This document shows positions 1-10,384 of a DNA stretch of 64,000 bases, in pieces. The stretch covers positions 15,155,723-15,219,722 of the forward strand of contig HG738139.1 of the NCBI GenBank assembly GCA_000499405.2, in the 5' to 3' direction. Under the pieces are notes generated by a model. The model made no database searches and was not told the origin of the DNA. It worked only from the letters and a program-made list of their open reading frames with translations. A program made the translations under genes and the position numbers. Every line of letters starts with the position of its first letter. Position 1 is the first letter of the stretch. This DNA is from Onchocerca volvulus (lineage: Eukaryota > Nematoda > Chromadorea > Rhabditida > Onchocercidae).

Positions 1-321
1 TCAGTGATTTCAAGAGATTTCAGGAGTACTGGCATGCTTTACTTGTTACTTTAAAGTTCGTTAAATTAGACTAATACCCTACTGGAAGTGGTAAGAAAAG
101 AAAGCTCTCAAAGATTCTGTCCAACGAATTCTTCCCTCAACTGAAGCTCTAATTGCAGCCTAGGCTTCACAGAGTTTTCATAATATTCCCTCTTCGCTCT
201 ATTTTGAATATAATTACTGATTTCCATTTATATATGATCCTTGAGGCTTGTCGGAAAATTCCAAAAGCTGGTTTATTATAAACAAGTAATGTTAAAATTC
301 AATAAGCGCAGTTTCAAATGG

Positions 322-586
322 ACAACAAATGTAAAACACGTCTATCACCGAAACAATAAATAGGAAAACAAACATGTTTGCCGCCAAAATGACAAACATG
401 TTTACCGCCAAAACAATGAACAGGAAGATCAACACGTTCCCCGCCAAAATGATAAACATGTTTAACTCCAAAACATAAATGGGAAGGTAAACATGTTTTC
501 CACCAAAACGAAAATCTGTTTATCACCAAAAAGCAGAAACATGTTTACTAACGAAAAATAAACATATTTCCTGCTAAAGCGAAAAA
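322..586. repeat. Diverged tandem array, about nine units of 22-32 bp
   Basis: Successive units follow the pattern aaacatgtttaccgccaaaacg plus a variable 4-10 nt linker, read here in two overlapping parts (aaacatgtttaccgcc and gccaaaacg). The core aacatgtt is itself palindromic. Units are clearly related but none is identical, so the array is old. One more copy lies in the opposite orientation at 1744-1779. Confidence 0.75.
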
Positions 587-1743
587 TACTAAATGTTTTT
601 CTGAAACGATTTGACGTAAATGATGTCACAAAATTTGAAAATATATATCGAAAAAGAAAAAAAAAAAGTATTACGAACTAAAAAACAAGAAAAGATTTTG
701 TGCGTGTTATCAGCCATAATTATTCATTTGAATTCTTTTTCGATATGTCGTTTGTTCCTTTTTCGACATCTAATTTTACTGTGAAAATCGATTTTAATGG
801 ACGAAAAACTAAAATGTGTTTGAAAAAGTTGAAAAGGTTCATAAGTTGATTGAAAAACTAACCAATTCAAAAATAGTTTTACTTATGAAAGTTTTACTGA
901 ACCACAGCCTAATAACAGTTATAATTAATTAAATCCAATCAAATTAAGTTAAAATGTAAAGAAAATTAATGAAAAATAAATAAATAAGTCAAACTTATCA
1001 TCCATAATTGACAATTTTTTAAAAAGTCAAGAAATTCAATAAAATTCATATCACGAAGCATTTAAAAATTAAAACTTGGAAAAAATTAAAAAATCAAGAT
1101 TACAAATGAAAAATACCAATAAAAAATCCGTAAAACAAGGCTTATAACTATGAATAAAAATTTGCTGTTTGAAAATTCCCAATTAAAAAGAAAATATTTA
1201 AAACTTGATTGAAAGTCTGTAATTTACGATTGAAATTGCACCTCAAAAATTCATTTCTAAAATTCTTCTAATAATGATTTAAAATATTTATAATTCAAAA
1301 TTTATAATTTCTGAAAGGCGTCGCAATATTTGATGGATGACCAGCAGAAATATCATCCACACGTTGCACGTACCTTTCTTTTTTATCCTAGTATTATTAT
1401 TAAAAGCTTCAAATCAATTTTAATTAAATCTAAACAAACGCGAACGACCAAGTCTAAATTATATGAAATACACAGGCGCAAAGCAACGCCAGGCACCGGA
1501 AAAGTACGTAAATGACGTTTTTCGGTTCTCGTTGGCATTTTACTGAAGTTTTTTTTTTTCCTTTATATTTTTATAGAGATTTTCTACGATAGCATCGGTG
1601 TAAGAACTCCGAACTTAAACCCCACATAGAATTGAATCTGCTACAAAAACCGAACCTTCTAAATCCTTTTGGAACTTCTCCTCTTCTCCTGATCTCCAAT
1701 CCGTCGCCTGATTGGTCGATCTCACTTTGTTTATCTGTTACTC

Positions 1744-1779
1744 GGACATTTTGGCGGTAAACATGTTTATCGTTTTGGT
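1744..1779. repeat. Inverted single copy of the 322-586 array unit
   Basis: The stretch attttggcggtaaacatg followed by tttatcgttttgg is the reverse complement of the array unit at 322-586. Together they could form the ends of a decayed foldback element of about 1.45 kb, though no target duplication was identified. Confidence 0.6.
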
Positions 1780-2287
1780 AGTATTTTGGCTTGGGAATTA
1801 ATATTCTAAGAATTCAAATTTAATCTTCGATTGTTTGTTCCGCAGTATAATTTGATGGGATTGATAGGCGTTAAAATAGATGCTACAATATGGACAACAG
1901 TGGCAAAATCCATTTTGTGAAGATGAAGGAGTAAATGAAGCATAATAAAGAAGACGAAAAATGTTGAATGAAATGTTAGAAATATGTTTTGGGTTAACAT
2001 ATAAGTGCGATATAATAACCTTCTTGAGTATAATAAACCTATAAAGGATTCGATTTTATATGCATGTTGGGATATGAATTTGATGAAGGGAAACGTGATT
2101 ATTTGACAGTATTAACAATTTTTTCCTTATGTTAAAAAAAATTCTTGAAAAAATCGTTTTCTAATGTTTCTTTTCTTTTTTTTTTTTTTTTCTTTTTTTT
2201 TGATTCGAATGAAATGCGTGCAGTAGTTGTCGGATTGTAAGCTTTAATCTTATTTTATTTATTTATTTTTTTCAAAGATAGGCTTGG

Positions 2288-5200
2288 ATGTATTATAATG
2301 GTGAGCAAAATGATGACGACGAAACTGAAAGCCGTGCTGAACAATGGGTAAGTCGAAATTTGAAAAAATTGATTTGGTTATATTTTTCAAGAAAAAATAT
2401 AGGGATATTCGAATTTAGTTCGTTATAATCAATTTAACCTATGGTTAGAAAGTAGAAATACTCGAATTTAATTCGATGTAATTGTTTCAGTCCGAAGGTA
2501 GGAAATTTTTAGGATGCAAACCAAATAGTCTTCGTATATATTTCTGAAAAGAACATTAAAGAATTCAGTTATCACTTCGAAATTGTTTTTGCCTGAAATT
2601 TTCTAATAAGAAAATAATCTCTGACGTACATACGTCATCTCGAATTTCCATCACTTTAAGCGTCAAATAATTCAAAATAAATGATCAAACCATTGTTTTA
2701 ACAAGTTATAATTTTTGAATGAACGTCTTGTTCGGTATAATACCTTAGATAACAAAAAAAAAAAAAAAAAACAAAATTTGTCATTTTCTAAATTTTTCTA
2801 TAGCTTCTCGATATTCATATGACACTTTTACCATTGTTACTAATAGCACTAGCGGTATAATTTCATTAAGTTAACGTTGTTTTGTCTCTTTATTACTATT
2901 TCGGTATTTTTATTCAAAAGTTTCAATTTTTAGCAAAATTACATGCAGACAAAAAAGGCGAAACTTCAGTATCAAGTAAATGTATTGGACAAGCACGATT
3001 CTATTTCCTCTATTTTCGAAGGCATTTCAATTTTCGTTAATGGCTATACAGGTGATTATTTTTATTTTTTCCCCAAAAATGGAAGATAACAAAGTTAAGG
3101 AAGATTTTCGGCGAAAATTATATCTTTTACGGAGAATTGTAAAAAAAATATATTAAGTAGAATCTCCAAAATAATTTCTTTGGATGAGCTAAAGCACGTA
3201 ATGTTCTCCATAGGATCAATAGGATGGGGTAACAGTGCAAGGAAATCATAGACAGTCTGCAGGTGATTTATGCAAACTAGCAGTAGTCAACAATAAAATG
3301 AAAGTGGTACCAAATGTTGTTATTACAATTAAAAGACGAATAATTTTTTGAATTTGTGACATATTAGTAAGATAAATAACATTATAGGGATTTTCTTCAT
3401 ATATGAACTTCATTGTTCCTACTATCAAAAGACCTATTTGAATCTACGAAATGTAATGTTTGCATAAATTTAGATCCACCAGCAGCCGAATTACGAAAGT
3501 TGATACGTTTGCATGGTGGTGAATTCCATATTTACTACAAATATGGCACTACAACCTACACGGTTGCTACGCATTTAGCTACCGGAAAACTGAAGAAACT
3601 TCGGAAGGAAGAAAAAGTCATTCATCCGAGATGGCTTATTGATAGGTTACCTGTTAAATTATTGGAAACGTAGCCCTGTTTTTTCTAATATCTTGTGCAT
3701 GATATTGCTAAAACTTATCTTGTCAGTTTATTACGACGAATTTTTGGTGTTGAAGCGATCAATGTATATTTGAGTTTCTGGAACTGGTTTAATGGAGTGA
3801 ACTTTTAAACTGTATGATTTAGTGGAAAGAATTTCGCATTTGCAGCATCAAAGCAGGAATCCGGTTACGGGAAGATGATTATTTATTGTATAAAAATGGT
3901 GTATTGCAAACAGATGTGGCAAAAAGATTTGCAGCTGGAAGTTATAGTGCATCAAAAGCTGCACGAAGTGCTGCGAATGATCCGAACTTTGTGAGTAATT
4001 TTTATGAGAGGTAAAATTTCCTTATTCTTTATGAGTTAGAAATGGTATTTGATTCAAGAGATTCGAAATAGAAAACGAATAAAACAAACCTGTTTTACAT
4101 ATCTTAAAAATATTTAAGATATGTAAAACAGGTTTGTTTTATTCGTTATGAATTATTTTGAGAAATTAGTAACTTTTTTCTAATTATTGAAAATGACAAC
4201 TACGACATGCCGTTTATTCTTTTTATTACAACCTTTGAAAACATTTAAAATATTTTAGAATATCTCTTAATATAAAATTTAAGTTCACTTTCACGAAAGA
4301 TAACATTCTGCTTGATCCGTTTCATAATTGATTTATCAGTTAAAGAAAGAATCAGTCGAAGATCAAAATGAATTTCAGATCTCGTCTGCATCTGATTTCA
4401 ACTTTGGCACAAGAAATGAAATGTTATGTAAACGAGCTAAGAGAAAATCAGGCTAAGAATTTTCCTTCACGAGTACATCTAGAGCATTTGGTTGATGAAA
4501 AGTTTTCTGAGTAAGCAGTTTACTTCTTCAATATTCAAATTTTCAATTGCACTACCTTGGAATTAGTCTTTATTCCATTTAGTCTAACATTTAAACGAAA
4601 TTTTAAAAAATTGGATATTAGAAAAAGCAATAAATTGTACCATTTGAGTCATTTCTATTTGCACGTATATAAGTACCAATAAATTCTTTTGTGTTATTAA
4701 TCTTTATACGTGATACCATGAATTATTTCAATTTTTTTAGTTCTCCGAAAGAAACTATTTGTCATATCGATTTGGATTGTTTCTTTGTATCGGTAGCATT
4801 AAGAACTCGTCCAGAATTGATTGGAAAACCAGTGGCTATTACCCATTCAAGGGTAATCTTCATCAGATATTTAATGAAAATTTATATTAACAGCTCAATG
4901 TTTTGATCATTCATTATAGCATATTTCTTCTTAATATGCAATTATCCGTGCAACTGTTAGGTTATTAATAATTCAGGTTACTTAATCTTATCCTTAATCT
5001 TATCAATAGAATAAATGTCTTCAAAAAACTATTTAAGCTTCTGGAATAATATGCTTTGTCTTGCTTCAAGTTTTGCCTGGTTCAGTTATTTCTATCATTT
5101 TATTAGTATTTTTATTTCTTTAAATTATGTCGATTCTTTTTAAGGGTATAGAAGGTGCTGGTATGTCTGAAATTGCATCATGCAGTTACGAAGCTCGAGC

Positions 5201-8200
5201 GCGAGGTGTACGTAATGGCTGTTTTATTAAGAATGCACGGAAGGTATGTCCGGATCTCATTTGTCTTTCTTATCAATTCGATGATTATCGACACGTTTCA
5301 AAGGAAATCTATTCAATTTTATTGGGGTTTGTTGTCATGTGTATTGATTTATTAGTATTTATTTTAGTTGCTTAGAAGTTTTAATATTTAAAATCGAATT
5401 AACTTTTCTTTGGAGTTTAAGGATGCATATTTTGGAAAGCAAGAGGCATTAAAAATTTAGGTGGAAGAAATTGAATGAAATCTGAGCCGAGAATAGAAAA
5501 AGCTGAGGTGGTTAGTATGTTCGTCTAAAAATGTATTTTAACTTGAAGTAGAACCATACCCATATTACATGGTTATTGCTTACATGCAGCAGACATGAAC
5601 CTCATTTGCGTATCAATTTGGTAATTTTATGGGCGACTGCGTGCACTACTTAGCACCTTTAGACTATAGCATTATTATCGATAGAGATTTTCATAAAAAT
5701 TTTTTAGTTTTTTTTTTTTTAGTGTGAAACAATTATCTACTAATTATTGAAAATAGCATTTATTATCCCAGGCTTTATCGTTCTTCTCTAAACATAGTCA
5801 GTGATGCTAACGATATGATATTGATGACTTATCAAAAAACTGAATTGAAGAGTTGGAGTTGAACTGGCAGATTTATGTTCATCTTATAAAATGTAATTTT
5901 TTTAACATGTTAACGAAAAAGTTTAGTTATACGCTCAATATTCGTGCTGTAAGTTGCGATGAAATGTATGTTGATTTGGAAAGCTTATGTAAGGAGATGC
6001 ATATAACAAATGTAATGGAGATTATATCTATAATACGGAGTGAAATTTTGACTAAAACAGGTTGCAATGCTTCTGTTGGTATTGGTAAGTTAAAAGTATT
6101 GTTGTTGTTTTCGCAAAAATTTTCAGTGATTAGTTTTTTGTTATTTATAAAAGCAACCTCGTTAGTTATTATCGTTTTTACCGGTCTTGAATCCTTTTAT
6201 TCTAAGTAAAAATAAATATCCTAACTTGTAAGAAGTATTACTGTAAAATGTATTTTTTATTTAGGAAATACAATGTTAATAGCTCGTATCGCAACTCAGC
6301 ATGCAAAACCGAATGGGCAGTTTATGATCAAAGTGAGTGATATCGATGAAGTAATCAAGAAAGAGAAAATTTCATCTTTACCCGGAATTGGTTATAATAT
6401 TTGTGCAAAACTCAGAAAGTATGAATTTATTTTCTGATGTAAAATCATCTCCTTCATTAACAGAAATCTTTTTCCTTTCATGATTAATGACTAAAGAATT
6501 GAAGTTAGTAATGCTTTCAGTGAAATTAATGATTTCTTGAATTCAGTTAGAATTGAAAAATCTTACAGTGCGTTCGGTGAGATGAATTTATGTGAGGATT
6601 TGCAAAAAGTACCCCTTGATCGTTTGCGGGATCTTCTTGGTGAAAAAATTGGAACTCAGGTCAGCTTTAATGATAACAAGACCAAAAGCTTATTTTTCTG
6701 TATAGATCAGATTGATTCCAATGATTTTGTAATTCTTTCAACCAAAAAATGATATACAGTTAGGTCAGGATATTGCTTAATCTTGAGAAAGGATATTACA
6801 TAGGTGAAATTGAAGTATCTTCACTCTGAACTTTGATTGATTTTGAAAAAAATTTGCATTTCAGAGCGAAGGAATAATATAAATTTATATTACAGCTCAC
6901 TCATATTTTGGACATATTTCAGGCTTACTAATAAACTAGTGTATACATATATATATATGTAATAACAGTTTAAGCAACAAATTCATAATTCAAACAGCCG
7001 GAATTATTTTTCATCTGCTTTTAATTAATTCTTTTTTTTTTTTCTATCATGCCTTCAGATATACAATATGTGTAGAGGAGTGGATAAAGAAAGGGATTTT
7101 TTGGAAAAGGTTGCTCGTAAATCTATTTCATGTGATATAAATTATGGGATCCGATTTACAAAAGTACGGATTTTTCCAATTACTGTCTTTTATCCTTGTT
7201 AAGCTTTATTATACACAGGGACGGATTAGATCATTTGAAGCAAATTTCCTGAAATTAAAACATTTCAGGAAGATGAAGTAATGGAGTTTCTTGGGAAAAT
7301 ATGTTCGGAGTTGGAAAAGAAACTTGATATAGCCCGGATGACTGCATCCAGCATTACTCTGAAATTATTGGTAAATGGTTATTTAGATTTTTAGATGAAT
7401 GAAGAAATTTCGTTCTTAAATATATGTGAATATTTGTTACAGATTCGAGCACCAGATGCACCTGTTATAACAGAAAAATATTTGGGATGTGGCAAATGTG
7501 ATGCAGTCACAAGGACGGTTCATATACCGGGTGCAACTGCAAACAAAGCAGTATTGCATGCTGAAGCAAAAAAATTAATGAAAGCAATAAATCCTATTAT
7601 ATGCGATTTGAGAGGAGTGAGCTTTTCTTCTTTATTTTGTCAAAAGTTTGTTTTTTAGCAATTCTTTTTGATATGTTATCAGCCAAACGAGAAGAATGAA
7701 ATTCTCGTTGAAATGATTCCCGCTTTATCTTTTCTCCTATCCACTACACATCTATTATATGTGAAAACTTTTAGATGTCTTCTCTTATGTAAGAGAATGT
7801 TCCGTTTTGACAAATATCGAGTTTGAATTTGTATGCTTAGCTGTGGGAAATTATTTTATACTGACAAGGATGAATTTATTTTGTGCAAATTTGCAGTGAA
7901 AATGTGAAGCACATATAAATTAAAATAAAATTCTCTATGTTTTGCAGATTGGTATTCAATTGACTCATTTAAATGAAATTGCACAAAATGTAGCAGTCAA
8001 TGAGCAATCCATCAACAGAAATACGTTGACTCAATTTTTTGCTGTGAAAAGTAAAGGACAGCAGTTTATTACTGGAAAAAGTAAACCGAAGAATGAGGAA
8101 GATATTGCTTTGGAGCTGGCGCTAAAGAGGTCACTTAAAGAAAACATACATCGAGTAAGTTTATGTATTATCAGTCTCAAAATAGTTGGACTATTACGAT

Positions 8201-8956
8201 TTTTTTCTTTTTTTTTTTTTTGTAAATTTAATTATTTGTTGATTTCTAATTTTAGTGTATCATTCCTCATTACAATTAACGATTTGATATAATTTTTTGT
8301 TTTCCGAATAGTTTGCTGAATTTTTTCACAATTACAAGCTATTTTGTTGATAGTATACTTATAGAACTGAATTAAGGATGGTGAAATCTGTCGACTTGTG
8401 GGTTAAGGTATATATATTGTTTTATCTTCTTTTATTCTTTTATATGCGCTACTGCTAACTCAGTGAAGATTGAGAATGAGTTGAATAATGAAAGGTCTTC
8501 TTCTGAATCGATGTTAATCTTTTTTCAGTACCGTAAAGAAACGATTCATCCGGATTATCGAAATTATTTCGAAGACGAAGATGTGAAAGCTGAATTTTTA
8601 CGAATTCTGCAGCAATGTGAATGTGAATTTTAATTTCTATACAAAAAAATTTTCATTAATTAATCACACGAAAATGAAAGTCGAATTTATGAAATTTCAG
8701 TAAGTTACTTATGTCACCAAACTTTGTATTTTTATCATTTTTTTCAGATCCGACAGCTGAATTGGTATCGGAGATGACAATATATTTCAGTTTATTGGTA
8801 AAGAATGGTGATTTGAGTGATGTTTTATCACAGCTTAGATTCTTGCAACGTGAAATAATGAACTTTTCGTTGGAATGGATTATCGTAGTTTGCGCCTTAA
8901 AAGTTGCACTAAATCATCTTTGTGATACCTTGTATGGTTCTGTGTTATTTCATTAA
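2288..8956 (+). CDS. rev-1: REV1, Y-family DNA polymerase (deoxycytidyl transferase)
   Basis: Translesion synthesis protein: inserts dCMP opposite damaged or abasic template and scaffolds other bypass polymerases in the nucleus. Predicted exons: 2288-2347, 2934-3051, 3474-3645, 3846-4010, 4379-4510, 4741-4852, 5145-5326, 5927-6084, 6265-6418, 6569-6659, 7059-7163, 7269-7370, 7443-7616, 7948-8154, 8529-8616 (or 8622), 8748-8956. Phases close to 742 or 744 aa, shorter than human REV1. Domains: BRCT about residues 45-125 (IFVNGYT, LIRLHGGEFHIYY); palm with catalytic HIDLDCFF near 220 and SCDE near 323-326; helix-hairpin-helix LPGIGY; little finger; C-terminal domain 674-742 that binds Pol zeta/REV7 and insertion polymerases in other animals. 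Residues 599-606 (RNTLTQFF) resemble a PIP box and 625-640 a ubiquitin-interacting motif. The ATG at 2288 lies just after a possible acceptor at 2277. The first exon and the 8616/8622 donor are the least certain parts. Confidence 0.93.
4075..4146. repeat. Perfect 72-bp palindrome (34-bp arms, 4-nt loop)
   Basis: Inside the REV1 intron 4011-4378. The arm 4075-4108 is an exact reverse complement of 4113-4146, separated by aata. It would form a perfect RNA or DNA hairpin. Confidence 0.95.
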
Positions 8957-10155
8957 ATGTGATCTGTTCATAAATATTTTTTCATGCCGATAAAGTCGCA
9001 CTCTTAATATTAGGTCTATGCATGCAATAAAGATTTTTTTGTCCATTTCTTTCTCATTCCTATACTTATTAATAAATTAACCAAGTTGTAAGCTAAATAC
9101 ATACATACAAGAATCGTGACACTTTCGCAAGTAATGATTAATTTACTATTTATGTCCCATATGTTCTTTAAAAAAATCTGTTTTTGGTGTTTAAGAAAAA
9201 TTAGAAAGATCAAAATTAGTTAAAGTATTACTATTTCTATTTTGTCGGTTGGTGTTTTTGCAAAGTTAGGAAGATGATAAAACCTCTTCCATGTTAAGAC
9301 AATAATTTGCAACGTTTTCTTTCTTCTCCTTGGAATTTCAGAAATAAATACCGTTGAATGTCATTTAATCTTATAAATTGAACCGTAACGTAAGAAATGG
9401 CGATGCAAATGGATTTTCGAAAATTTCGAAAATCTATTGGTGGTATACTAAGTCCTCCAAAATATGTTTTGTTTGGCGTTAACTCAAATTATGGTAAAAG
9501 AAAACATATAACATGGAATTTGGCAATAGTGACTTTTATTTGCAGAAATTTCAAAAAATATCAAAGTGATTTCGAGATTTCAAACCATGAAATCAAAGTT
9601 ATAAATTCATATATAAGTTTTGATACATAAAGATAGTAAAATCATTAAGGCTGTCCAATTTATGATAAAGAACATCTGCAGACGACAACATGAGTGCACA
9701 ACCGATACAATAAAACATAAATTCCATCAAAATTTTCGGCTTAATCCGTGGATGATTAAAATAATAAACATAGAAATAAAAAGAAATGCGATGCAACAAA
9801 ACAAAATATATTAATTCTATGAATAACTGAATCCAAAATAAATCTTTTAACAAAGTTTTTCTTCCTTTCCAGTCCTATTTTTGTATAATCACAATTTTAC
9901 CCTGTACTTATTTTAACATTTATATGCCATTCAAGATGTATCAATCACACGTCATATTTCTAGCTTGTTCTGATTAAATGTTAGTCAGAAAAAAACGTTA
10001 ACATGTTTTAGAAAGAAGTGAATAGCTAAGCTTCGCATAAGTGAAAATTAATGTATTAAAACAGCAGAAAAGAGGGAGTTAAAGGTAGGAAAAAAGGCAT
10101 AGTAGACTTGAGATACACAGAGATACACTACCTAAGTTGCTATCAACAAAAATTA
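8957..10155. other. Convergent intergenic region between REV1 and AVL9
   Basis: Both flanking genes end towards this gap. Overlapping frames on both strands near 9397-9853 are mutually exclusive, resemble no family I know and lack convincing splice sites. The only recognisable signal is the REV1 polyadenylation hexamer at 9026. The bacterial murC fragment starts at the right end of the gap. Confidence 0.6.
9026..9031 (+). promoter_or_regulatory. Polyadenylation signal AATAAA for REV1
   Basis: Canonical aataaa 70 nt after the REV1 stop codon and followed by a T-rich tract, so it is the likely 3' end signal of the transcript. Confidence 0.7.
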
Positions 10156-10317
10156 TACGACCACCACTTGGCCTTGCCTGATATTATTAGCACTGTGACC
10201 AATATAGAGCTCTATGCCTAACTTTAGAAATTTATCTACATTGGCATTTGATTGTACATCACTGCTTTGGACTTTATAGTTGGAATTGTGAAGAATTTCA
10301 GCAATTGCGCTCATTCC
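10156..10317 (-). pseudogene. murC: Wolbachia-like murC fragment (UDP-N-acetylmuramate-L-alanine ligase)
   Basis: An open stretch of 54 codons on the minus strand matches the N-terminal nucleotide-binding fold of bacterial MurC: MSAIAEIL, then [17 protein letters not shown], then [12 protein letters not shown], then VVVV. In intact MurC this segment follows a glycine-rich GIGGxG loop and leads into VVVVSSAI. Here the frame ends in a stop at 10153-10155 straight after VVVV, and the glycine loop upstream is broken (only a single G precedes the Met). Full MurC proteins have roughly 460-490 residues, so about one ninth is present. MurC builds peptidoglycan precursors and has no nematode counterpart, so this is a laterally transferred fragment; Wolbachia is the obvious donor in filariae (inference). 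It lies 68 bp beyond the AVL9 stop and is presumably non-functional as an enzyme. Confidence 0.85.
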
Positions 10318-10384
10318 AACCGATTATATGTTGATAAGCCAAACAAAATCATACATAAATTGTAACAAAAATAGGAAAATTTTA

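Larger units (their letters stand above)
1..2287. other. Region without a recognisable gene, upstream of REV1
   Basis: No open reading frame here resembles a known protein. The only longer frame, near 1330-1515, is low-complexity and lacks splice or homology support. The region holds the tandem array at 322-586 and its inverted copy at 1744-1779, both listed separately. The stretch 1500-1760 is less AT-rich and contains an attgg box, so it could be promoter sequence for REV1; that is inference. A T-rich tract ending at 2277 (ttttttcaaag) lies 10 nt before the REV1 start codon and could be a trans-splice or cis-splice acceptor. Confidence 0.6.

Noticed and set aside
5560..5650. Peptide PILHGYCLHAADMN in a REV1 intron, faintly like a hot-dog dehydratase motif
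   Set aside because: The match is limited to PILHG, stops follow soon, and no neighbouring exon supports it.
9397..9853. Three overlapping frames on opposite strands between REV1 and AVL9
   Set aside because: Mutually overlapping, no recognised domain, no convincing acceptor or polyadenylation context.
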